A stretch of 62,169 nt of DNA from Halobacteriales archaeon QS_5_70_17 (GTDB lineage Archaea; Halobacteriota; Halobacteria; Halobacteriales; Haloarculaceae): assembly GCA_003021975.1 (NCBI GenBank), contig PXRR01000025.1:1-62169 (forward strand), read 5' to 3'. The notes under the pieces were generated by a model, which did no database searches, was not told the DNA's origin, and saw only the letters and a list, made by a program, of their open reading frames with translations. Positions 25,410-34,752 of the stretch are shown in pieces. The position numbers were made by a program, and so were the translations under genes. Position 1 is the first letter of the stretch. Every line of letters begins with the position of its first letter.

Positions 25410-25637
25410 CCTGCTGTTCTCCCGGAGGCGGTCGGCGCGGGTCGATCCACAGCTTCGGACCGGCCTCAGGCCCGCTCTGTCGGGTCGACGGGGCCGTCGG
25501 TGACCGGAGGGCGGTAGCGAGCGGTCCTGTCGCCCGACCGTCGACTGGTTCCGGGGGTCGAGTACCCCCTCCGGCCCCCGGACCACTCACCGCGACCGAC
25601 GGGCGTCGGACGCCCGTCAGACGCCTCCAGAACGCCT

Positions 25638-25814
25638 ATGTCGAGCGAACTCGACGGTCGGCGCATGGCACCCTCACGCTGGCGACCGATCGGACTGCTG
25701 CTCGCGCTCGGCGCGCTCGGCGTCCTCGCGCGCCGGAGCGGCGAGGACCCGGGGCGAGAGATCCCCGTCCGCGAACCGCCCGCGCCCGCCGAGGTCCCCG
25801 AACGTCCCCCCTGA
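25638..25814 (+). CDS. Small single-span membrane protein, unknown function
   Basis: This 58-residue ORF encodes a basic N-terminus (SELDGRRMAPSRWRP), one hydrophobic span (IGLLLALGALGVLA, about residues 18-31) and a proline-rich, charged tail (REPPAPAEVPERPP). Positive-inside topology and G/C-biased third positions support coding. An in-frame ATG at 25665 is a shorter alternative. It lies just upstream of the DUF5787 gene on the same strand with 49 bases between. I recognise no family. Confidence 0.5.
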   Translation: MSSELDGRRMAPSRWRPIGLLLALGALGVLARRSGEDPGREIPVREPPAPAEVPERPP

Positions 25815-25863
25815 CGCCGCCGCCGAGCGAGGCGTTTTTCGTTACTGACCGCCGAGTGGGGAC

Positions 25864-26853
25864 GTGCGCGAGTTCGGCTTCGAGATGGCGCTGTGTGCTC
25901 GCCTCGAGGCCGGCGGCCGCCTCGTGAGCCGCCAGCTCGGCGCGAGCACCCGCGGGCGCCGCGTCGTCGACGCCGTGATCGTCGAACCGGGGCCGGCCTT
26001 CGACGAGCGGGCGCGGCTCACGTCGGCGACGATCCCGGCCGCAGCGATCGACGCAGACGTCGGCCCGGGTCGCGCGCGCTTCTGGAAGGACTGCTTCGAC
26101 CGCGACTCGATCCCACCCGAGCGCGCCCGCGAGGTCGTCGAGCGGGGCGTCGAGATCGGCTTCTTCGAACGCGAGCGCCGCGGCGGGCAGACGTACCTCC
26201 GACAGGCCGCCCGCTACCCCGAGGAGTGGTTCGGCCGGCTGATCGGCGTCGAGAACAAGCCCGACCTCGACCGCCCCGGCGACCTGCGTACCCAGCTCCG
26301 CCGGGACGTCTCGCTGGCCGCCCTCGACGCGGTCATCCTCGCCACGGAGTCGTACGTCACCGGCGCCCACCGCAACCGCATTCCCCCGGAGGTCGGCATC
26401 TGGCGCGTCGACGCGGACGTCGAGGGCGGGACCGTCGACCGCGAGGTCGTCCGCGAGCCGACGCCCCTCCCAGTCGAGGAGCCGGGGCTGGAGATCGACG
26501 AGCGCCGCCCCGCCCGGACCGACGTCGAACCGGTGACCGCCGCCGAGAAGGCCCGCCTGCGCCGGACGATCGCCGAGCACGCCTACGGCAAGGGCTGGCG
26601 GGTCGCGTTCCCCGACTGCCCGCACGTCGTCGAAACCGCCGTCGCGGGGGTCGGGGGGATCCCGTACTGCTCCCGCGCCGGGCGGATCGCGGGTCGTGTC
26701 GACCCCTGCTCGTGTACCGGGGACGAGCGCGGCGGCGACAGCCACCGGAGCGCGTCGATCGACCTCCGGGGCCGCCGGGCGACCCACTCTCCGTGGGTGC
26801 GCGACCCGGAGGGGGCCGCCAGCGAACAGGCGGGGCTCGAACGGTTCCTGTAA
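25864..26853 (+). CDS. DUF5787 family protein, nuclease-like
   Basis: The 329-residue protein begins REFGFEMALCARLEA with a GTG start at 25864 and contains QLGASTRGRRVVDAVIVEPG, FWKDCFDRDSIP, GIGVENKPDL-like text (LIGVENKPDLDRPGDL) and DAVILATESYVT. The E-x-K in GVENKPDL preceded by an Asp strand resembles restriction-endonuclease-like folds, which is inference. The C-terminal quarter has a Cys-rich cluster (CPHVVETAV, YCSRAG, CSCTGDE) that may bind metal. I know it as the haloarchaeal family DUF5787. Function unknown. Confidence 0.8.
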   Translation: MREFGFEMALCARLEAGGRLVSRQLGASTRGRRVVDAVIVEPGPAFDERARLTSATIPAAAIDADVGPGRARFWKDCFDRDSIPPERAREVVERGVEIGFFERERRGGQTYLRQAARYPEEWFGRLIGVENKPDLDRPGDLRTQLRRDVSLAALDAVILATESYVTGAHRNRIPPEVGIWRVDADVEGGTVDREVVREPTPLPVEEPGLEIDERRPARTDVEPVTAAEKARLRRTIAEHAYGKGWRVAFPDCPHVVETAVAGVGGIPYCSRAGRIAGRVDPCSCTGDERGGDSHRSASIDLRGRRATHSPWVRDPEGAASEQAGLERFL

Positions 26854-26916
26854 CGGGGAGCGAGACTCGGCTGGCGGGCGAAGACGATGAACGACCGCGA
26901 CCGTCCGCGGGCGACC

Positions 26917-27756
26917 TCAGAGGACGAACCGCTCGCCGTCGACCGCGAGGTCGTCGCCGAAGGCCTCCTCCGGGGTAGGGAAGTGCGAGACGTGGACTAG
27001 CCGGTAGTCCGCGGCGTCGAGATCGTCGGCGAGCGCCCGCGCGCCCTCGAAGGTCATGTGCTTCGTTCCGAACGTGTGGGGGACGCCGTCGCGGACGTCG
27101 CTCCCGCCCAGCGGGTGGTGCTCGCAGAACCGCGCGGGGACGATACCGTCGGCGAGCAGCAGGTCCGCCCCCGAGAGAACCTCGCGGGACCGCTTCGGGA
27201 CGTCGTAGCTGGTGTCCCCCGAGAGCGCGAGAGCCGCGCCGGTCTCGGGGTCCTCGATCCGGAGGCCGTAACAGAGCAAGGGCGGGTGGTCGACCGGGAC
27301 GAGCGTCACCTCCAGCCCGCAGGCCGAGAACTGCTCGAACGGCGACTCCGGGCGCGGGGCGATGGCGTCGAGGTAGTCGAACTTGCTCGCCACGGTCCCG
27401 GCGACGCTCTCGCCGGTCCGGGAATCGGTCTCGTCGGCGGCGTGGACGGGGACGGCGTCGTCGGTTCCGGGCCGTCCGAACAGGCGATAGGCGTTGCCCA
27501 GCCCGTCGATGTGGTCGAAGTGGATGTGCGAGACGACGACGGCGTCCGGCAGCGGCACTTCGCGGGCGAGGAACTGCTGGCGGAAGTCCGGGCTGGCGTC
27601 GATCAGCAGCGCCTCCCCGGTGCGCTCGTTCTCGACGTGCACCGAGAACCGTGAGCGCTCCACGCCCCGTTCGCGGGCCGCGGTGCAGGTGTCACAGCCG
27701 CACCCCACCGTCGGCGTGCCCGTGGTGTCACCGGTCCCGAGCAGCGTCACCCGCAT
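26917..27756 (-). CDS. MBL-fold metallohydrolase, PhnP-like
   Basis: The 279-residue protein has the metallo-beta-lactamase fold. It starts MRVTLLGTGDTTGTPTVGC, followed by CGCDTC and the metal motif SHIHFDHIDGL, then SGDTSYDV and the final metal His in LVHVSHFPTP. The cysteines near the N-terminus (GCGCDTCTAA) match the extra structural zinc site of PhnP, a cyclic-phosphate phosphodiesterase, so phosphodiester hydrolysis is plausible. It lies six bases downstream of the AAA ATPase gene, so the two are probably cotranscribed. Confidence 0.9.
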   Translation of the reverse strand: MRVTLLGTGDTTGTPTVGCGCDTCTAARERGVERSRFSVHVENERTGEALLIDASPDFRQQFLAREVPLPDAVVVSHIHFDHIDGLGNAYRLFGRPGTDDAVPVHAADETDSRTGESVAGTVASKFDYLDAIAPRPESPFEQFSACGLEVTLVPVDHPPLLCYGLRIEDPETGAALALSGDTSYDVPKRSREVLSGADLLLADGIVPARFCEHHPLGGSDVRDGVPHTFGTKHMTFEGARALADDLDAADYRLVHVSHFPTPEEAFGDDLAVDGERFVL

Positions 27757-27762
27757 CGCCGC

Positions 27763-29169
27763 TCAGTCACCGTGTTCCTGGGGAGTGCCGGAATCGCGTT
27801 CGTGGTCGTGGTCGTGGTCGTGCTCGTCGGCGTCGCTCCGGCCGTTGCCGGCGATCAGCGCGTCCGGGTCGCCGTCCATCATGTCCATGTTCTTCAGGTT
27901 GTCCCGCTCCTCGAAGTCGGCGACGGCCGCCTCGAGGTCAGCCTGGGTGAGCGTGGTCCGCTCCTCGGTCAGCGCGTCGAGCACGGCCTCCCGGAGCACC
28001 AGGCGGAGGTCGCTGCCCGTCAGCCCCTCGGTCGTCTTGGCGAGCGCCTCGGGGTCGAACTCCTCGATGTCCATCTGTCGGGTGATCACGCGGAGGATGT
28101 CCGCGCGCATGTAGTCGTCGGGCTTGGGGAAGTTGACGATCTCGTCGAAGCGCCGCCAGGCCGCGGCGTCGAGCTGGTCCGGGTGGTTGGTCGCGCCGAT
28201 CAGCAGCACGTCGTCGCGGATGAGGCTGATCTCGTCGATGCTCTTCAGCAGCGTGTTGACCGCCCGCTTGATCGCCGCGTGCTCGTCGGAGGCGCGGGTC
28301 TTCGCGACGAAGTCGAACTCGTCCATGAAGAAGATACAGGGGGCGAGTCGCTTGGCGACCTCGAAGGCCTTGTCGACGTTCTTGGCGGTCTCGCCGAGGT
28401 ACTGGCTGGTGATCATCGACAGCTTCACCTCGACGAACGGTAGATCGAGTTCGTGGGCCAGCGCCCGCGCGACGCTGGTCTTCCCGGTGCCCGGCGGTCC
28501 GACGAACAGGAGCTTTCCGATCTCCTGGAGGCCGATCGAGGCGAGGTACTCGCGGTGCTCGATGGCCTTCATCACCTTCTTGATCTCGCCTTCCTGGTCT
28601 CCGGTGAGCACGAGGTCGTCGAGGGTCATCTCGACCTCCTCGGGGGCCCGGACCTCAACGAGGTCGAGCATCTCCTCGTCGTCCTCGTCGAACATCTGCT
28701 CCAGGAGGCTGTCGATCCAGACCCGGTCGGCGTGGATCGGGCGGTTGTTCGCCCGGGCGGTTTCGTAGTCGACGCCCTCGAACTCCCCCTCGAAGCGCCG
28801 CGCCAGCACGGGGTTCCCCAGGAGGCGGTCGGCGTCGGTGCGCTCGCGGTACCACTTCTCGGCCATCCCCTCGTCGGTGAACTCGAGCTCCCCGGAGAAC
28901 TCCTTGCGGTCGGTGAACATCAGGTCCGAGATGGCGTCCCAGGGGTGGGCGAGACCGGTCGCCTCGGTGACAGTAGTCTCGGTGATCGACAGGGGTCGCT
29001 CGATACCGCCTGGCGTGGGGCGATCCGACGGCGACTCCGACTCCGCCTCGGCGCTCCAGAACGCGCGGCGATACGGGGGCGGCATGTCACCCGGATCGAG
29101 CTCCCGGTCCTCCTCGTAGGTGTGAGCCGTGAGCGTGAATTCGATGACGTCGAGCGCCGGGCTGGTCAT
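27763..29169 (-). CDS. AAA ATPase (single AAA domain, Cdc48-like) with His/Asp tail
   Basis: The 468-residue protein has a haloarchaeal-specific N-terminal region of about 200 residues and one AAA domain: Walker A VGPPGTGKTSVAR near residues 223-235, Walker B ACIFFMDEFDF near 275-285, sensor 1 LIGATNHPDQLD and arginine-finger-type WRRFDEIVNF. The C-terminus ends in an Asp/His-rich tail (DEHDHDHDHERD, about residues 446-458) likely to bind divalent metal. The role may be protein or complex remodelling; substrate unknown. Divergent from the thiolase gene. Confidence 0.92.
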   Translation of the reverse strand: MTSPALDVIEFTLTAHTYEEDRELDPGDMPPPYRRAFWSAEAESESPSDRPTPGGIERPLSITETTVTEATGLAHPWDAISDLMFTDRKEFSGELEFTDEGMAEKWYRERTDADRLLGNPVLARRFEGEFEGVDYETARANNRPIHADRVWIDSLLEQMFDEDDEEMLDLVEVRAPEEVEMTLDDLVLTGDQEGEIKKVMKAIEHREYLASIGLQEIGKLLFVGPPGTGKTSVARALAHELDLPFVEVKLSMITSQYLGETAKNVDKAFEVAKRLAPCIFFMDEFDFVAKTRASDEHAAIKRAVNTLLKSIDEISLIRDDVLLIGATNHPDQLDAAAWRRFDEIVNFPKPDDYMRADILRVITRQMDIEEFDPEALAKTTEGLTGSDLRLVLREAVLDALTEERTTLTQADLEAAVADFEERDNLKNMDMMDGDPDALIAGNGRSDADEHDHDHDHERDSGTPQEHGD

Positions 29170-29357
29170 TTCCCGAGGACTAACGTCGGGAACGCTATAA
29201 GACCGTCGGACCGATCCGGGCAGGCGCTCTCGGGCGGTTTTCCGGCCTCGGCGCGCCCGTCGGTCGATCCGTTCCCGACGGCCCCCCGCCGGGTGAACTC
29301 CCTCCCGTTAGCTTCGCGTTGGGGTGAGTTTAACACCGTGAAGCGACTGCTGGACGT

Positions 29358-30488
29358 ATGGACACGACACCCGTCGTCGTACGGGCCTATCGCACCGCCC
29401 ACGGCAAGGAAGACGGCGTCTACGCCGACGTCCGAAGCGAAGACCTCTCGGTCCCGCTGATCGACGAGATCCTCGCGGGCACCGGTCTCGCCGGCGACGA
29501 CGTCGACGACCTGATGTGGGGCTGCGCCCAGCAGCGCGAGGAGCAGGGTAACAACCTCGCGCGGATCATCGCTCTCCTGTCGGACCTCGGCGAGAGCGTC
29601 CCCGCGACGACGATCAACCGCTGGTGCGCCTCCTCGGCGCAGGCGGTGATCTCCGCGAGCGACGCGATCCGCGCCGGACAGCGCGACGCCGTCATCGCCG
29701 GCGGCGTCGAGAACATGTCCCGGGTAGAGCTGGGCGGGAACAGCCAGATCCACCCCCGGATGAACGAGGAGTACGACCTCGCCGCCCTCCAGATGGGGAT
29801 GACCGCCGAGGAGGTCGCCGAGCGCTACGACGTCTCCCGGGAAGCCCAGGACGACTACGGGTACCGCAGCCACCGGCGCGCCAGCGAGGCCACCGAGAGC
29901 GGGCGCTTCGACGACGAGATCGTCCCGGTCGACACCAGCGAGGCGGTCGTCGAGGAGGACGAGGGCATCCGCCACGACGCCGACCGCGAGGCGATGCGCG
30001 ACCTGCCGACCGTGTTCAAATCTGACGGGACGGTCACGCCGGGCAACGCCTCCCAGATCTCCGACGGCGCCAGCGCCCTCCTGATCACGAGTCGGGCGTT
30101 CGCCGAGGACCACGGCCTAGAGGTCATGGGCGAGGTCGGCAACAACTCGGTGGCGGGCGTCGAACCCGAGGTGATGGGCGTCGGCCCCGTCCCCGCCGTC
30201 GAGGACCTGCTGGAGCGCTCGGGGCGGACGATCGAGGACTACGACCTCGTCGAACTCAACGAGGCTTTCGCCTCTCAGTGTCTCTACTGCCAGGAGCAGC
30301 TAGGCATCGACGACGAGGAGTTCAACGCCAACGGCGGGGCTATCGCGCTGGGTCACCCGCTGGGCGCGACGGGCGCGCGCCTGCCCGTGACGCTGCTCCA
30401 CGAGATGGAAAAGCGGGACGCCGACCGCGGGATCGCCACGGAGTGCGTCGGCTTCGGGCAGGGGGCGGCCATCGAGTTCAGCCGCTGA
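29358..30488 (+). CDS. Thiolase family acetyl-CoA C-acyltransferase
   Basis: The 376-residue enzyme makes or breaks 3-ketoacyl-CoA. The nucleophile Cys90 is in NRWCASSAQAV, the catalytic His in GGAIALGHPLGATGAR, and the second Cys in ATECVGFGQGAAIEF. The start PVVVRAYRTAHGKEDG is the thiolase N-terminus. It is a full-length degradative or biosynthetic thiolase; with the crotonase at 846 and the acyl-CoA synthetase at 34753 it fits fatty-acid or PHA metabolism but they are not clustered. Confidence 0.95.
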   Translation: MDTTPVVVRAYRTAHGKEDGVYADVRSEDLSVPLIDEILAGTGLAGDDVDDLMWGCAQQREEQGNNLARIIALLSDLGESVPATTINRWCASSAQAVISASDAIRAGQRDAVIAGGVENMSRVELGGNSQIHPRMNEEYDLAALQMGMTAEEVAERYDVSREAQDDYGYRSHRRASEATESGRFDDEIVPVDTSEAVVEEDEGIRHDADREAMRDLPTVFKSDGTVTPGNASQISDGASALLITSRAFAEDHGLEVMGEVGNNSVAGVEPEVMGVGPVPAVEDLLERSGRTIEDYDLVELNEAFASQCLYCQEQLGIDDEEFNANGGAIALGHPLGATGARLPVTLLHEMEKRDADRGIATECVGFGQGAAIEFSR

Positions 30489-30584
30489 GGCTTTCGGTCC
30501 CCGACCTTCCGGCCTCAGACGGGTGATTCCAGCGCGCAAGGGCCGGAACCGAACCGTTATTCGCCGCCCGCGTCTCCCGCCGGT

Positions 30585-31577
30585 ATGCGACTCCCGGACT
30601 ACGAGCACGCCACCGGCCGCCACGGCGCGTCCGCAGCGCTGCGAAACCTCGCCGCGTACTACGGCTGGGGGCTCTCGGAGGCGGAGTGTTTCGGACTGGG
30701 ATCGGGGCTCGGGTTCTCCTTCTTCGAACTCCCGGAGGCCCCGCACAAGGCGTTCACCGGCCGCTCGCCCGCGCCCGTCCGAACGCTCCTCGACCGACTC
30801 GACGTCGAGCACGTCGGGCGGGAGGGCCAGGAGTGGAGCGCGGTCCGGGAGGACGTCGCCGGGCGCCTCGACGCCGGCCACCCGGCGGTGCTGTTCGTCG
30901 ACCGCGGCGCGCTCGCCTACGGGACCGGGAACGGCGGGGGGGCAGAGCAGTTCTCGCCGCTTCCCTACCCCGTGCTCGCGGTCGGCTACGACGACGACTG
31001 CGTCCACGTCGCGGACGGCGACCGCGAGGGCGTCCGGCGCGTCCCCTCCGAACGCCTCCGGGCGGCGATGGCGTCGAAGTCGGCGGCCGGGGGTCGAAAC
31101 CGGCTTCTCGCCGTCACCGACCCGGCGGTCGGTACGGACGTCGAGCGCGCGGCCGGCGAGGCCGTCGAGGCGACCGCCGAGTACATGTTCGCCCCGGGGG
31201 AGGCACCCTATGCCCCGGGACCGACCGGCGTCCACGGTCTGGCGGGGATCCAGCGCCTCGTCGCGAGCGTCGCCGAGTGGCCCGCGCTGCCCGACCCCGA
31301 GCGGACGGTCCGGGCGGCTGCGCGGAGCGCCGAGCGCGGCGGTGGCGCCTTCCGGGGCCTCCAGGCGGAGTTCCTCCGGGCGGTCGACCACCCGTTCGGG
31401 GCGGACGTCGCCGAGACGGTCGACGACCTCGCGGCGGAGTGGACGGCGGTCGGCGAGACGCTGCGGGCGGCCGCCGGGGACGGCGCGCTCCGCGAGCGCC
31501 TCGACCAGGCGACCGCGAGCGTCCGGACCCTCGCCGACCGCGAGGCGTCGCTCCACCGGTCGATCCTAGACGGCTGA
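30585..31577 (+). CDS. BtrH-like N-terminal domain/DUF4872 protein
   Basis: The 330-residue protein resembles BtrH and the DUF4872 family: ATGRHGASAALRNLAAYYGW, then LSEAECFGLGSGLGFSFF, PAVLFVDRGALAY and HPAVLAVGYDDDCVHVADG-like strands. The fold is papain/C39-like and BtrH itself transfers an acyl group in butirosin synthesis. In many members a Cys stands after the first His of this segment; here it is Gly (GRHGAS), so thiol catalysis may be lost. Substrate unknown. It is downstream of the thiolase, with 96 bases between. Confidence 0.75.
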   Translation: MRLPDYEHATGRHGASAALRNLAAYYGWGLSEAECFGLGSGLGFSFFELPEAPHKAFTGRSPAPVRTLLDRLDVEHVGREGQEWSAVREDVAGRLDAGHPAVLFVDRGALAYGTGNGGGAEQFSPLPYPVLAVGYDDDCVHVADGDREGVRRVPSERLRAAMASKSAAGGRNRLLAVTDPAVGTDVERAAGEAVEATAEYMFAPGEAPYAPGPTGVHGLAGIQRLVASVAEWPALPDPERTVRAAARSAERGGGAFRGLQAEFLRAVDHPFGADVAETVDDLAAEWTAVGETLRAAAGDGALRERLDQATASVRTLADREASLHRSILDG

Positions 31578-31606
31578 GGGACCGCTCCGGGCGGACCCGG
31601 ACCGCG

Positions 31607-33478
31607 TCAGCGGTCGGGGTGACAGAACGACATCGCATCGCGGACGGCGTCGTGATCGCCCAGCAGCGTGATGCGGTCGCCGCGTTCCAGCGTAAAGTCG
31701 CCGTGCGGGACCTGCACGTCGCCGTCCCGCGCGACCAGCGCGATCAGGCAGTTGCCGGGGAGTTCGGGTCCGATCTCCGCGACCGTCCGGCCGATGAGAG
31801 TATCGGCGGTCACCTCGATCTCCTGCACGTCGCCGCTCTCGCCGATCCCGGAGGTCCACTTCGCGAGCGCCGGCCGCTCGATGAGGTCGTCGATCGCCTC
31901 CGCGGTCGCGTCGGTCGGCGAGATCGTACTGACGCCCAGGTCCTCGAACGGTTCGACGTTGTTCTGGTTGTTCACCCGCGAGACGACCGTCTCCACGTCG
32001 AACCGGGAGTTGGCCAGCTGCGAGACGAGCAGGTTGACGTCGTCGTCGCCGGTCGCGGCCACGAGGATCCTCGCGTTGTCCGCGCCGGCGGACTGCAGTA
32101 CGTCCACGTCCGAGCCGTCGCCGATGTGGACGGTGTGGTCCTCGCCGCGAGCTAACTCGACTATCTCTTCGTCGTTCTCGATGATGACGACGTTCTCTCC
32201 ACGGTCTTCGAGGCGGCGCGCGAGCGTGCGGCCCACGGTTCCGCCGCCGACTATGATGACACGCATTGGTATCACGTCTAAGTATTCCGCGATCTGACGG
32301 GCGAACCCGCCCTCGAACGCCACCGTGACGAGGATGACGAGAAAGACAGTACCGACGAGCAGCGTGGCCGTCTCCTCCTGGCCCGTGGCCTGCAGTTCCA
32401 CGGCGAACAGCGTCGCGACCGAGGCGGGGATGATCCCGCGCGGTCCGACGAAGCTCATGAAGAGTTTCTCCTCGGTGGTGAACCGGCTCCCGACCGTCGA
32501 GAGGAAGACGAGCCCGGGGCGGATGAGAAGCGCGACCACCGCCACGACGATCAGGCCCCCGACCCCGAGTCGAGCGACGTCCTGGAAGCGCAACAGCGCC
32601 GCCAGCGCGATGAAGACGAACGAGAGCACCAGCAGCGTGATATCGCCCTTGAAGTCGGCGATATCCTCCATGTAGGGGAGATCGAGGTTTCCCATGATGA
32701 GACCGGCGGTGGCGACGGCAGCGATGCCCGCCTCGGCCCGGAACGTGTCGGCCAGTCCGTAGGCGACGAGCGCGCCCGCGAGCACGAGGAGCCGGGCGTT
32801 TCGGGGGGCGTTCCCCGGCGAGAGGTCGACGATCCGGAGTCCGTAGTAGAGCAGCCCCGCGATGAGGAGTCCGACGAACACCCCGACCCCGAGCCGGACG
32901 ACGAACCCCTCGGAGAGGACGGCGACCGACGCTTCGTCGTGGATGACCGCCTCGAAGACGACGACCGCGAGGATGGCCGCGGTGACGTCGTTGACGATTC
33001 CCTCCGTCTCGAGGGCCGCCTCGACGCGGTTCCGGACCGGGACGATATCGAGGATCGGCGTGATCACGGTCGGTCCGGTCGCGACCAGCAACGCGCCGAT
33101 GAGGAAGGCGACGTTCCAGGCGGCGCCGAGCACGAACCGCACCGTCAGCGCCGTCCCGACGAGGGCGATCCCCGCCCCGACGGTGATCAGGCGGATGGTC
33201 TCCGAGGGGGCCTCCCGGAGCTTCTCGATCCGGAGGTGGAACGCGCCCTCGAAGACGATGATCGCGACCGAGAGGCCGACGATCGCGGGGAGCGCGTCGC
33301 CGAACGTCTCCTGTCCGACGATCCGACTCGGCAACACCAGCCCCGAGATGGGGCCGAGCGCCAGGCCGGCGATGATCAGGAAGATGATACTGGGGACCTG
33401 GTACCGGTCGCCGAGTACCTGCGCGACGACGCCGAGTCCGATGATGGCTGCGACGAGAGGGAGCAGTTCGCTTGCCAC
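31607..33478 (-). CDS. Na+(K+)/H+ antiporter of the CPA1 type with RCK tail
   Basis: The 623-residue protein has about 12 membrane segments (residues 1-400) with antiporter features such as ALLVATGPTVITPIL and ALETEGIVNDVTAAI, where the acidic residue of the ND-type ion site lies. From about residue 405 a TrkA-N Rossmann domain follows (RVIIVGGGTVGRTLARRLE), and then a TrkA-C domain (EIEVTADTLIGRTV to DRITLLGDHDAV). The RCK portion probably senses NAD(H) or nucleotides. Start is GTG at 33478. It supports salt and pH balance in a halophile. Confidence 0.92.
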   Translation of the reverse strand: MASELLPLVAAIIGLGVVAQVLGDRYQVPSIIFLIIAGLALGPISGLVLPSRIVGQETFGDALPAIVGLSVAIIVFEGAFHLRIEKLREAPSETIRLITVGAGIALVGTALTVRFVLGAAWNVAFLIGALLVATGPTVITPILDIVPVRNRVEAALETEGIVNDVTAAILAVVVFEAVIHDEASVAVLSEGFVVRLGVGVFVGLLIAGLLYYGLRIVDLSPGNAPRNARLLVLAGALVAYGLADTFRAEAGIAAVATAGLIMGNLDLPYMEDIADFKGDITLLVLSFVFIALAALLRFQDVARLGVGGLIVVAVVALLIRPGLVFLSTVGSRFTTEEKLFMSFVGPRGIIPASVATLFAVELQATGQEETATLLVGTVFLVILVTVAFEGGFARQIAEYLDVIPMRVIIVGGGTVGRTLARRLEDRGENVVIIENDEEIVELARGEDHTVHIGDGSDVDVLQSAGADNARILVAATGDDDVNLLVSQLANSRFDVETVVSRVNNQNNVEPFEDLGVSTISPTDATAEAIDDLIERPALAKWTSGIGESGDVQEIEVTADTLIGRTVAEIGPELPGNCLIALVARDGDVQVPHGDFTLERGDRITLLGDHDAVRDAMSFCHPDR

Positions 33479-33646
33479 TGTGTCTCCGTAGCCGGTAGAG
33501 TAGAGCCGGTATCATAAACGTCCTCCCTTCGCTCACCGGTGCGCGACGCGCCCGCACGGACTTCCCTCCGACTTCCGGCCGATCCCGTCGGCGGAGCGAT
33601 CGATCGGTGAGAAGCGTTCCCCGGCGGCCGCCCGGTGCCGACGCGG

Positions 33647-34540
33647 CTATCCGCCGCCCCGGACGACGTGGCCGTACTTCAGCAGGCCGACGAAGACGCT
33701 CCCGCCGACCATGTTCCCCACCGTCGACAGCGCGAGGAACTTCACGTAGTCGAGGACGGACACCTCCGGGGAGAGGAACACGCCGAACAGCACCTCTACG
33801 TTGCCCGCGATGGAGTGGGGCAGGTGGAAGATGCCGATCGTCGCCGTGATGAGCCAGATGATGATCAAGCGGCTCGTCGTCTCCTGGGCGGCGGTGACCA
33901 GCCACGCCAGCAGTCCCATCAGCCAGCCCGCGAGGACGCCCGCGACGAACAGCCAGTTCAGCGGGTGGTCGACGAGCTTGTGGGCGATCGTGCCGAACGC
34001 CTCCGGGGAGGCGACCCCGAGATTCGGCACCAGGGTGACGACGAAGACGGTGAACAGCGCCCCGCCGACGACGTTCCCGACGTAGACCAGCCCCCAGAGC
34101 CGTCCCAGCTCCCACGCCGACGCTCGCCCGTCGATGACTGGCAACACGGCGAGGGTCGTATGCTCGGTGAACAGCTCTGAGCGCCCCAAGATGACGAGGA
34201 TGAACCCGACGGCGTAGGCGCTGGCGAGCAGTAGCTCCGTCCCGATGTCGCCGTAGCTGCCATCCGAGAGGGTGAGCAACACGGCCATCAGGAGCGGTCC
34301 GAAGCCGATGTCGAGTCCGGCCGAGAGGCCGGAGAGCGTCAGTCCCGACCACTTCCGGTCCATCTCGTTTTTCGCGGTGTCGATCAGCCGGAGGAGGATG
34401 TCGGGGGTCGGCGTCGGTTCCCCGGCCGCCGCCGCGCTCCCCACGTTCTCTCCCCCGGCGGCTTCGAGTTCGGCTCCGCCGGCGGCCGCGGTCTCGGCTC
34501 TGCTCTCGCCGGAGGTGTCTCCCGCTTCGGAGCCCCCCAC
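33647..34540 (-). CDS. Formate/nitrite transporter (FNT) family channel
   Basis: The 297-residue protein has a charged Ala/Glu-rich leader (residues 1-45) and six membrane segments. FNT features are visible: SGLSAGLDIGFGPLLM, GFILVILGRSELFTEHT and GNVVGGALFTVF, and repeated LSTVGNMVGGSVFVGLLKY in the last span. It likely conducts formate, nitrite or a related monovalent anion. The GTG at 34540 is my chosen start; upstream codons read as shadow sequence, and the true start may lie further in since the leader is not conserved. Confidence 0.85.
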   Translation of the reverse strand: MGGSEAGDTSGESRAETAAAGGAELEAAGGENVGSAAAAGEPTPTPDILLRLIDTAKNEMDRKWSGLTLSGLSAGLDIGFGPLLMAVLLTLSDGSYGDIGTELLLASAYAVGFILVILGRSELFTEHTTLAVLPVIDGRASAWELGRLWGLVYVGNVVGGALFTVFVVTLVPNLGVASPEAFGTIAHKLVDHPLNWLFVAGVLAGWLMGLLAWLVTAAQETTSRLIIIWLITATIGIFHLPHSIAGNVEVLFGVFLSPEVSVLDYVKFLALSTVGNMVGGSVFVGLLKYGHVVRGGG

Positions 34541-34752
34541 TACCGCTCGCCTCCGTCGAACGCTCCGATACGCACTCCAGAGTACGAACCGATCATACGG
34601 GGAGTTGATCCAGCGCCCATGTAGACTTTGTCGGTTCCGAACCTCCGGCCCCGAGACGCGCCCGCAACCGGGCCGATCACGGGGGGCAGCGGAGTCGGCG
34701 GTGTCCCGCCCGGACCACAAGCCGTATGCTATCACCGGCCACATCGGCGGGC

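Noticed and set aside
31566-34352. 928-codon minus-strand ORF
   Set aside because: It is the arginine-rich shadow of the antiporter and FNT genes, both of which have clear homology in other frames.
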